Part shown: in pieces, positions 1 through 4,716 of the stretch | Layout of the letters: every line of letters starts with the position of its first letter | Numbering within the stretch: the first letter of the stretch is position 1 | Assembly (NCBI GenBank): GCA_029865515.1 | Contig: JAOUGQ010000222.1 | Location: 1-5,250, forward strand | DNA length: 5,250 nucleotides | Source of the DNA: Nitrospirota bacterium | GTDB taxonomy: Bacteria > Nitrospirota > Nitrospiria > Nitrospirales > UBA8639 | Direction: 5' to 3' | Program-made: the position numbers and the translations under genes | The notes under the pieces: generated by a model | Told to the model about the DNA's origin: nothing | The model's input: the letters and a program-made list of their open reading frames with translations, nothing else | The model's database searches: none

Positions 1-33
1 ATCAAATGTGCCTGGATAGATGCCAATAGTCAT
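1..33 (-). CDS. coaD: Phosphopantetheine adenylyltransferase, N-terminal 11 codons only (runs off left edge)
   Basis: On the minus strand an ATG at 33-31 opens a frame reading MTIGIYPGTFD up to the window edge. The IYPGTFD stretch matches the N-terminal signature of CoaD (usually YPGSFDP or YPGTFDP), the start of the nucleotidyltransferase fold that binds ATP and phosphopantetheine. CoaD makes dephospho-CoA from 4'-phosphopantetheine and ATP in the cytoplasm, the penultimate step of coenzyme A synthesis. The ATG overlaps the rsmD stop codon as ATGA (30-33), so translation is probably coupled to rsmD. An rsmD-coaD order is common in bacteria, which supports the call. No strong Shine-Dalgarno sequence precedes it. 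Only 11 residues are visible, so identity rests on motif plus neighbour, and nothing can be said about the catalytic His or the rest of the protein. Confidence 0.8.
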   Translation of the reverse strand, partial: MTIGIYPGTFD

Positions 34-641
34 GCTTCAGAGTCTTCTGCCGTCTGGGACTGAGGTTGATAAAAGCTGAACCCGGTATCCCCATATCGTG
101 CGGTTCGGATGAGTGTCCATGCCCCAGTGGAAAGCGGGGCAATAGTTTTATGGAAATGTTCATAAATAATCCGGCCTGTTGGGGCAATCAAGTTGGCTTC
201 TTCTATTTGACGCAAGAGCTCTTGAATATTCGGGAGCCGATAAGGCGGGTCCATAAATATTATGTCGAATGGGGCCCATCCTACCAAAATTGAATTTTGT
301 ATGGCGAGTGACACATCTTCAGTCAATACCCGGTTTGAGGCCGAAATCTTGAATTGGGTGAGCGTGCGCTGAATGCTGTCCCCGGCAATAGGATTTTGTT
401 CAACAAACAGCACCTTGGCAGCTCCCCGGCTTAACGCTTCCAGTCCAACGGCTCCTGTCCCTGCAAACAGATCGGCCATGGTGGCTCCCTGAATCTGATC
501 ACCCAGGATCGAAAAAAGTGCTTCCCTGGCCCGTTGAGACGTCGGACGGGTGGTTCGCCCGGAAAGGGTGGGAATTCTTCGCCCTTTTAATTGTCCTGCA
601 ATGACCCGGATGGAAGATGTGCTCATGTTCGAGGGGACCAT
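30..641 (-). CDS. rsmD: 16S rRNA (guanine(966)-N(2))-methyltransferase RsmD
   Basis: The 203-residue protein is a Rossmann-fold, SAM-dependent methyltransferase. In the studied RsmD family it methylates N2 of G966 of 16S rRNA in the assembling small subunit. Visible landmarks are the family-typical IRVIAGQLKGRRI near residues 11-23, RPTSQRAREALF at 32-43, SAM-binding motif I DLFAGTGAVG at 57-66, an acidic Glu81 after the second strand, the amino-methylase motif DPPY at 131-134, and a C-terminal YGDTGFSFY at 183-191. Length is normal for the family. The start is uncertain. ATG at 641 gives MVPSNMSTSS, while the ATG at 626 (Met6) starts nearer the conserved region, and neither has a Shine-Dalgarno sequence. 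A TATGAT hexamer on the minus strand (647-642) could be a -10 box and would favour Met6, but I see no good -35 with it. The stop overlaps coaD by 4 bases. Confidence 0.95.
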   Translation of the reverse strand: MVPSNMSTSSIRVIAGQLKGRRIPTLSGRTTRPTSQRAREALFSILGDQIQGATMADLFAGTGAVGLEALSRGAAKVLFVEQNPIAGDSIQRTLTQFKISASNRVLTEDVSLAIQNSILVGWAPFDIIFMDPPYRLPNIQELLRQIEEANLIAPTGRIIYEHFHKTIAPLSTGAWTLIRTARYGDTGFSFYQPQSQTAEDSEA

Positions 642-703
642 ATCATAGTTTTGGAAATCCCAACAATCTGGAATGAACGGGAGTGTAGTGGGGCTCGAGG
701 GGA
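629..703. repeat. Pair of 9-bp direct repeats flanking the divergent gap
   Basis: TCGAGGGGA occurs at 629-637 and again at 695-703, 66 bases apart. The first copy lies at the very start of rsmD, between its two candidate ATGs. The second ends 3 bases before the -35 box of the radC promoter. The placement would suit a shared operator, but a 9-base match in a region this short can also arise by chance, and no regulator gene is nearby. Confidence 0.3.
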
Positions 704-706
704 TTT

Positions 707-736
707 TTGACGGCGTGAAAAAATGCTGCGTATAGT
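707..736 (+). promoter_or_regulatory. Predicted sigma70-type promoter for radC
   Basis: A TTGACG hexamer at 707-712 (five of six to TTGACA) is followed by an 18-base spacer and TATAGT at 731-736 (five of six to TATAAT). Transcription would begin near 742-744 and leave a leader of roughly 33 bases before the radC ATG at 776. It is the best promoter-like match I found in the window and lies in the gap between divergent genes, where a promoter is expected. Confidence 0.65.
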
Positions 737-775
737 GGAGGGCATTCGTGTGATGGTTTTCGTCGCTCTGCCAAT

Positions 776-1483
776 ATGAAATACCCCCAAATCAAAAAAG
801 GGATTCAATCCTGGCCGGAACATGAACGTCCTCGTGAACTGCTTCTGAGTAAAGGTCCTCAGGGCTTATCGGATGCTCAACTGTTAGCCATCCTTTTGCG
901 AATAGGCAGGCCTGATTCGTCGGCGGTGGATGTCGCGCTGGACTTACTTGTCCGGCTGGAAGGATTGCGAGGCTTGGCCAATCGAAGCTTACAAGAACTC
1001 TGTGTGGTCCCGGGAATTGGTCCCGCTAAGGCAGCCCAAATTCTTGCAGCCGTTGAATTGGGAAAACGGGCGTTGGCCATCCCGTTAACTGCCGGATTGC
1101 GGATTCGTCAAAGCCAGGATATTTTTCAGCATTACTATCCTCTTTTACGCGATCTCCGGCATGAGGTTTTTAAGGCTCTGTTGCTGGATGCTAAGCATGG
1201 CCTCATCCGGGATATGACCATCTCCGAGGGAAGCTTGACGGTGAGTATTGTTCATCCACGGGAAGTCTTTAATCTGGCGGTAAGAGAATCTGCGGCGGCT
1301 GTGATCTTTGTCCATAATCATCCCAGCGGTGATCCTCATCCCAGTGAAGAAGATCATGCCTTGACCCGTCGTCTCATGGCGGCGGGGGAAATCCTGGGTA
1401 TCCGGGTGTTGGACCATATTGTCATTGGTGATGGGCGCTATGTGAGTTTTGCGGACGAAGGCTTTCTTTCTTCTGATACCTAA
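776..1483 (+). CDS. radC: RadC family JAB/MPN-domain protein
   Basis: The 235-residue protein belongs to the RadC (UPF0758) family. The N-terminal part (about 10-90) has the family opening SWPEHERPRE at 12-21, LSDAQLLAILLRIG at 31-44, and a helix-hairpin-helix element VPGIGPAKAAQI at 78-89 that suggests DNA contact. The C-terminal JAB1/MPN domain carries an intact JAMM zinc signature: HNHPSGDPHPSEED at 180-193, with His180, His182, Ser190 and Asp193 spaced H-x-H-x7-S-x2-D, and Glu130 in the preceding conserved segment. This is the architecture of a zinc peptidase or isopeptidase, but no reaction is established. The old DNA-repair assignment of E. coli radC is disputed, so the name marks the family and not a proven role. 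The ATG at 776 is the only sensible start. No Shine-Dalgarno sequence precedes it, although a good promoter lies upstream. It lies alone, with 201 non-coding bases after it. Confidence 0.95.
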   Translation: MKYPQIKKGIQSWPEHERPRELLLSKGPQGLSDAQLLAILLRIGRPDSSAVDVALDLLVRLEGLRGLANRSLQELCVVPGIGPAKAAQILAAVELGKRALAIPLTAGLRIRQSQDIFQHYYPLLRDLRHEVFKALLLDAKHGLIRDMTISEGSLTVSIVHPREVFNLAVRESAAAVIFVHNHPSGDPHPSEEDHALTRRLMAAGEILGIRVLDHIVIGDGRYVSFADEGFLSSDT

Positions 1484-1684
1484 GCTCTACCGGTGATTAC
1501 GCTTGCCTGGGAACCGGCTTCCAACCCTGCCATTTCTTTGAGTTCAGTATTACGCAACGCGGGTCAAACCCTTTTCGTGAGTAGCTTTTTATGCGAAATT
1601 CATGGTAGAAATACTTGTTGAATTGCGTGGTTTTTTCGTTGCGTGTCCCTCACATTTTTTTATTTCTGAATCCAAAGGGTAGAA
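1484..1684 (+). promoter_or_regulatory. radC-gatC intergenic region, possible gatC leader with inverted and direct repeats
   Basis: This 201-base gap is the longest non-coding stretch of the window. ACGCAACG at 1552-1559 is the exact reverse complement of CGTTGCGT at 1637-1644. A shorter TTGCGTG copy at 1623-1629 repeats the one at 1639-1645, so the first arm could pair with either. GGGTCAAACCC followed by TTTTC (1561-1575) is only a 4-bp stem and is too weak to call a radC terminator. I found no convincing sigma70 promoter. A GG-N10-GC pattern (1629-1642) has the spacing of a sigma54 promoter but few other matching bases. The gap may hold the gatC promoter and leader, but the sequence does not prove this. 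Confidence 0.35.
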
Positions 1685-1978
1685 ATGGCCTCAATTTCCC
1701 AGAAAGAAGTTGAACATGTCGCACAATTGGCAAGATTGGAATTGGCCGAAGCGGAAAAAGCCAGGTTCGCCGAACAATTGAGCCATATCTTAACGTATGT
1801 CGATCATTTGCAGGCGGTTTCGACTGAAGGTGTCCCTCCGACAGCTTCTGTCGCCAGCGAAGAAACGGGGTTACGTGAGGATACCCCACGAGAGTGTTTG
1901 CCGTTGGATAAAGCGCTGGCTAATGCTCCAGAGTCACATGATGGATTTTTTGTGGTCCCCAAAATTTTAGGAAAGTAA
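1685..1978 (+). CDS. gatC: Asp/Glu-tRNA(Asn/Gln) amidotransferase subunit C
   Basis: The 97-residue protein is a standard GatC, the small subunit of the heterotrimeric GatCAB amidotransferase, which converts Glu-tRNA(Gln) to Gln-tRNA(Gln) and/or Asp-tRNA(Asn) to Asn-tRNA(Asn). In known structures GatC wraps around the GatA-GatB interface as a belt, and it has no active site of its own. Recognisable parts are the N-terminal helix with VEHVAQLARLEL at 9-20, the helix ending LSHILTYVDHLQ at 32-43, the family-typical REDTPRECLPLDKALANAPE at 64-83, and the C-terminal DGFFVVPKIL at 86-95. Length is normal. The ATG has a modest AAAGGG (1674-1679) five bases upstream. gatA and gatB follow downstream in the same direction, although panD lies between gatC and gatA. 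Confidence 0.96.
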   Translation: MASISQKEVEHVAQLARLELAEAEKARFAEQLSHILTYVDHLQAVSTEGVPPTASVASEETGLREDTPRECLPLDKALANAPESHDGFFVVPKILGK

Positions 1979-1999
1979 AGAATAAGTTCATAACAGGGA

Positions 2000-2016
2000 A
2001 TGATCGGTTTGATCAT
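2000..2016. repeat. 6-bp perfect inverted repeat in the gatC-panD gap
   Basis: ATGATC (2000-2005) and GATCAT (2011-2016) are perfect reverse complements around a 5-base GGTTT spacer. The repeat ends 10 bases before the AGGA ribosome-binding sequence of panD (2027-2030). No T run follows, so it does not look like a terminator. It could be a small hairpin or a protein-binding site. A 6-bp repeat is weak evidence. Confidence 0.35.
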
Positions 2017-2037
2017 GAAGAAGGTTAGGAATTAAAT

Positions 2038-2400
2038 ATGTATCGACAACTCTTACGTTGTAAAATTCACCGGGCGACAGTCACGGGGTCCAGCCTTGAA
2101 TATGAGGGCAGTTTAACGATTGATGAAGAACTGATGGAAAAGGCGGGAATCCTGCCCTTTGAAGCCGTGATGGTATCCAATCTGAATAACGGGGAACGGT
2201 TTTCCACCTATGCGCTTCCTGGTGCGCGTGGCGAAGGCGAGATCGTTTTGAATGGTCCGACGGCCAGGCTAGGGGTGGTCGGGGATAAAGTCATTATTTT
2301 TTGTTATGAATTCTTCAATGACGAAGAAGCCAAGCGGCATGCGCCAAAAATTATTCAAGTCGATCATCAGAATAGAATCAGGGTGGCAACTTCCGTTTGA
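2038..2400 (+). CDS. panD: Aspartate 1-decarboxylase (pyruvoyl-dependent) precursor
   Basis: The 120-residue protein is a PanD proenzyme, which decarboxylates L-aspartate to beta-alanine for pantothenate and coenzyme A synthesis in the cytoplasm. The Gly24-Ser25 self-cleavage site is present in YEGS at 22-25. In the family, cleavage there turns the Ser into the catalytic pyruvoyl group and leaves a small beta chain (1-24) and a larger alpha chain. Other expected residues are Lys9, His11, Arg54 and Tyr58 (the last two in NGERFSTYA at 51-59), and the later NGPTARLGVVGDKVII block. Length is typical and nothing is missing, so it should be active. The ATG has an AGGA (2027-2030) seven bases upstream. 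It sits between gatC and gatA with no panB or panC beside it. Its link to the gat genes is therefore by position and not by shared pathway. Confidence 0.97.
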   Translation: MYRQLLRCKIHRATVTGSSLEYEGSLTIDEELMEKAGILPFEAVMVSNLNNGERFSTYALPGARGEGEIVLNGPTARLGVVGDKVIIFCYEFFNDEEAKRHAPKIIQVDHQNRIRVATSV

Positions 2401-2413
2401 AACCGTTCCCTCT

Positions 2414-2438
2414 GATTGAAAGCGTAACTCTTTCAATC
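2414..2438 (+). repeat. 9-bp perfect hairpin in the panD-gatA gap
   Basis: GATTGAAAG (2414-2422) and CTTTCAATC (2430-2438) are perfect reverse complements with a 7-base CGTAACT loop. The stem begins 14 bases after the panD stop and ends 37 bases before the gatA start. It is A+T-rich and no T run follows (the next bases are TCCGTATTTATC), so it is a poor Rho-independent terminator. A hairpin that protects or ends the panD message, or that tunes gatA expression, is possible. A perfect 9-bp stem in a 75-base gap is unlikely to be chance alone. Confidence 0.6.
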
Positions 2439-2475
2439 TCCGTATTTATCCACTCACCGCATTAACCGGTTTCTC

Positions 2476-3948
2476 ATGTCTCTGTTTAAACTCACGTTAA
2501 AAGAGCTTCAGGATAAATTCACCGCTGGCGAAGTCACTGCTGTAGAAATTGCCCGGTCGTATTTGCTCCGACTCAATCAGGTGGAACCGAAAATTAAGGC
2601 CTATATTACGCTGACTCCGAAAGAGACGCTTCTGCAACAAGCCAAAGCTATTGATGACGGGCTCCTGGCTTGGCGCAAAACGCAACCGATGATGGCTATG
2701 CCGCTAGGAATCAAAGATAATATTTGTACGGAGGGGATCCGGACGACCTGTGGGTCTCGAATGTTGCAAAACTTTGTTCCTCCCTATAACGCCTCGGTCA
2801 TGGAAAGTCTGAGACCCCATCAACCCTTAATCCTGGGCAAAACCAATCTGGATGAATTTGCCATGGGTTCTTCCACGGAACATTCAGCGTTCGGGCCGTC
2901 CAGGAATCCATGGAATCAAAAATTTATCCCCGGAGGGTCCAGTGGAGGGTCAGCGGCAGCCGTGGCGGCAGATGAATGTGTAGCGGCCTTGGGTTCCGAT
3001 ACCGGTGGGTCCATTCGACAGCCTGCCGCCTGTTGCGGGGTTGTGGGGTTCAAGCCGACCTATGGGCGGGTGTCCCGGTATGGTTTGATAGCCTTCGCTT
3101 CGTCCTTAGATCAAATCGGCCCCATTACCAAAACCGTCACGGATGCCGCTATCCTGCTGAATGTCATTGCCGGATTTGACCCAATGGATTCCACCTCTGC
3201 CAATCGGGAAGTCCCGGATTTCACGAAAGCGGTCAAAAAGAAAGATGTGAAGAAGCTGATTATCGGGGTGCCACAGGAGTATTTTTCTGAAGGTCTTGAT
3301 CCTGAAGTTTTCGAGAGCGTTCAGGCGGCCATCCAGGTATTGCAGGAGCTAGGTGGAAAAATTCAAGAAGTGACCTTGCCTTCTACCGAACGGGCTATCG
3401 CGACCTATTATCTCCTGGCGACGGCAGAGGCTAGTTCCAACTTGGCTCGCTATGACGGCGTCAAGTATGGCTTTCGGGCCAAGGAATCGAGAGAATTGGC
3501 AGAGATGTACCGGAGCACACGTTCCCAAGGGTTCGGGCCTGAAGTGAAGCGGCGCATTATGTTGGGGACGTATGCGCTGAGTGCCGGGTACTACGAGGCG
3601 TATTACGGAAAAGCCCAAGCGGTTCGAACCTTGATTCAGCGTGATTTTGATGCCGTGTTCCAGGAGGTCGATCTTTTGGTGAGCCCTGTCATGCCGACCA
3701 CGGCCTTTCAATTAGGGGAACGGTTGGAAGATCCTTTGCAGATGTATTTGTCTGACATTTATACCATTCCAGCGAGTTTAGCCGGACTTCCCGCTATTTC
3801 TGTCCCTTGTGGATTTAGTACAATGGGACTACCTATCGGGTTGCAAATGGTGGGACGTCGGTTTGAAGAGTCCATAGTCTTACGCGCGGCGTATGCCTAT
3901 GAACAAGCCACAAACTGGCGAACGAAGCGACCCGTGATTCGGTCATGA
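2476..3948 (+). CDS. gatA: Asp/Glu-tRNA(Asn/Gln) amidotransferase subunit A
   Basis: The 490-residue protein is GatA, the glutaminase subunit of GatCAB. It hydrolyses glutamine and passes the ammonia through a channel to GatB. It is an amidase-signature enzyme with the whole Ser-cisSer-Lys triad visible: Lys80 in GIKDN (78-82), Ser155 in PGGSSGGSAA (152-161) and Ser179 in GSDTGGSIRQPA (173-184). GKTNLDEFAMGSS at 121-133 and GFKPTYGRVSRYGL from 191 are also family-typical, as is the C-terminal GLPIGLQMVG block. Length is normal (about 480-490). Family alignment supports the ATG at 2476, but no Shine-Dalgarno sequence precedes it, and a hairpin lies 37 bases upstream. Residues 114-117 read PHQP where relatives usually have a small Ala/Gly-rich turn before the GKTN motif; the frame is otherwise intact. 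The next gene starts 14 bases after the stop. Confidence 0.97.
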   Translation: MSLFKLTLKELQDKFTAGEVTAVEIARSYLLRLNQVEPKIKAYITLTPKETLLQQAKAIDDGLLAWRKTQPMMAMPLGIKDNICTEGIRTTCGSRMLQNFVPPYNASVMESLRPHQPLILGKTNLDEFAMGSSTEHSAFGPSRNPWNQKFIPGGSSGGSAAAVAADECVAALGSDTGGSIRQPAACCGVVGFKPTYGRVSRYGLIAFASSLDQIGPITKTVTDAAILLNVIAGFDPMDSTSANREVPDFTKAVKKKDVKKLIIGVPQEYFSEGLDPEVFESVQAAIQVLQELGGKIQEVTLPSTERAIATYYLLATAEASSNLARYDGVKYGFRAKESRELAEMYRSTRSQGFGPEVKRRIMLGTYALSAGYYEAYYGKAQAVRTLIQRDFDAVFQEVDLLVSPVMPTTAFQLGERLEDPLQMYLSDIYTIPASLAGLPAISVPCGFSTMGLPIGLQMVGRRFEESIVLRAAYAYEQATNWRTKRPVIRS

Positions 3949-3962
3949 AAGGATAGCAAGGT

Positions 3963-4370
3963 ATGGTAGATCTGGCAGCGATCATCATCGCAGTGGCTTT
4001 TGTGGTATTGGTGGGCTATCTGGTTCCAACGATTCTGCAAGTCAAACGAACCGTTGGGCAATCTGAGCGATTGCTCATTCGACTTAACCATGAATTGCCG
4101 GGAATATTAAAAGACGTCAAGGGAACCTACGAAAATACCCGCAGGCTGACTGATCAAGCCAAGCTGGGCATTGACCGAGCGACAATTTTTTTGAATGCAA
4201 TGGGAGATGTCGGACAAACGGTGAATCATGTCCATCAAGCCGTTCGTGGAAAAGGAGGTGCAATGTTGGTGGGCTTCACCAGTTTGCTTGCCGGACTCAA
4301 AGCTGCGTCGGCAACAGTGAGAAAACGTGTTCATAAAGAGCAAGAAGGAGGAACATCTTATGGCGACTAA
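3963..4370 (+). CDS. DUF948 domain membrane protein
   Basis: The 135-residue protein resembles the DUF948 family (the B. subtilis YoxC type), whose biochemical role is unknown. One hydrophobic segment covers residues about 4-24 (LAAIIIAVAFVVLVGYLVPT), with an acidic Asp3 before it and basic KRT after it, as in a single membrane anchor with a cytoplasmic helical body. Residues about 27-95 are amphipathic and probably coiled-coil. A glycine-bearing, mildly hydrophobic stretch follows at 98-117, and then a strongly basic RKRVHK. The ATG has AAAGGA (3948-3953) nine bases upstream, 14 bases after gatA, so it is probably co-transcribed with gatA. The 3' end overlaps the next gene by 11 bases. DUF948 and YtxH proteins often occur as neighbours, and some Bacillus members belong to the general stress response. 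An equivalent role here is inference. Confidence 0.82.
   Translation: MVDLAAIIIAVAFVVLVGYLVPTILQVKRTVGQSERLLIRLNHELPGILKDVKGTYENTRRLTDQAKLGIDRATIFLNAMGDVGQTVNHVHQAVRGKGGAMLVGFTSLLAGLKAASATVRKRVHKEQEGGTSYGD
4345..4351 (+). promoter_or_regulatory. Strong ribosome-binding site that fixes the ytxH-like start
   Basis: AAGGAGG lies eight bases before the ATG at 4360 and inside the last codons of the DUF948 gene. It makes 4360 the clear start of the next gene. An in-frame ATG at 4327 would add 11 lysine-rich residues encoded wholly within the overlap, and it has no comparable site. Confidence 0.8.
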
Positions 4371-4674
4371 TCATTCGGGTGCATCGGCTGGCTCGGTCGC
4401 ATTGGCGTTTTTAAGCGGGGCGTTGTTGGGCGCCGTGACGGCGATCATGTTAGCCCCTCAACCGGGTCGAGAATCACGTGAACGGATCACGGGGTATGCT
4501 AGGCGGACGGGTGAAGATTTGCGAGATTTAAAAGAGCGGGCGACGGATGCCGTGGAAGATGTGGTTGGTCGAGGCCGGGAACTGGTGGAAGAAATTTCCT
4601 GCGCCGTGCGTGAAGCCTTAGAGGCCGGTCGTGACGCGATGCGCCGCGAGCGGGAAATGAAGTCCCTGGATTAA
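4360..4674 (+). CDS. YtxH-like small membrane protein
   Basis: The 104-residue protein matches the YtxH (general stress/gas vesicle-like) family by layout. After a short polar N-terminus it has a glycine/alanine-rich hydrophobic segment at about 10-32 (SAGSVALAFLSGALLGAVTA and onward). The hallmark LAPQPGRESRERI at 31-43 follows, equivalent to the LFAPKSGKETR-type motif of the family. The remainder (about 44-104) is a long charged, amphipathic helix with heptad-like EDLRDLKERATDAVEDV, ending very basic then acidic. A single anchor with a cytoplasmic coiled coil is likely. No enzymatic residues are seen and the family function is not established. It overlaps the DUF948 gene by 11 bases, which suggests coupled translation and equal dosage, and the pair may form a membrane complex (inference). 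gatB starts 42 bases after its stop. Confidence 0.85.
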   Translation: MATNHSGASAGSVALAFLSGALLGAVTAIMLAPQPGRESRERITGYARRTGEDLRDLKERATDAVEDVVGRGRELVEEISCAVREALEAGRDAMRREREMKSLD

Positions 4675-4716
4675 GTTCGTTTCAAGACGGAATCGAGAGG
4701 AGTGTCCCTCCGCATT

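Noticed and set aside
642..660. Minus-strand TATGAT (647-642) as an rsmD -10 box
   Set aside because: No acceptable -35 lies 16-18 bases upstream. It is mentioned with rsmD but not called as a promoter.
623..823. Minus-strand open frame of 66 codons across the rsmD-radC gap
   Set aside because: It crosses the predicted radC promoter and the radC start, has basic low-complexity content, and has no recognisable domain.
1145..1417. Minus-strand open frame of 90 codons inside radC
   Set aside because: It covers the JAMM-encoding part of radC in antisense. The radC protein is clearly the conserved one, and this frame resembles nothing known to me.
1561..1575. Possible Rho-independent terminator after radC (GGGTCAAACCC then TTTTC)
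   Set aside because: The stem is only 4 bp with a 3-base loop and a 4-base T run, too weak to call.
2934..2952. Short direct repeat GGAGGGTC within gatA
   Set aside because: It is the coding consequence of the amidase-signature Gly-Gly-Ser-Ser-Gly-Gly-Ser stretch and not a separate element.
3349..3711. Minus-strand open frame of 120 codons inside gatA
   Set aside because: It lies wholly within the strongly conserved gatA gene, is rich in Arg, His and Gln as antisense frames often are, and shows no family motif or ribosome-binding site.
4327..4359. Upstream ATG start for the YtxH-like protein, adding 11 residues
   Set aside because: The AAGGAGG at 4345-4351 is placed for the ATG at 4360, and the extra lysine-rich residues precede the normal family N-terminus.
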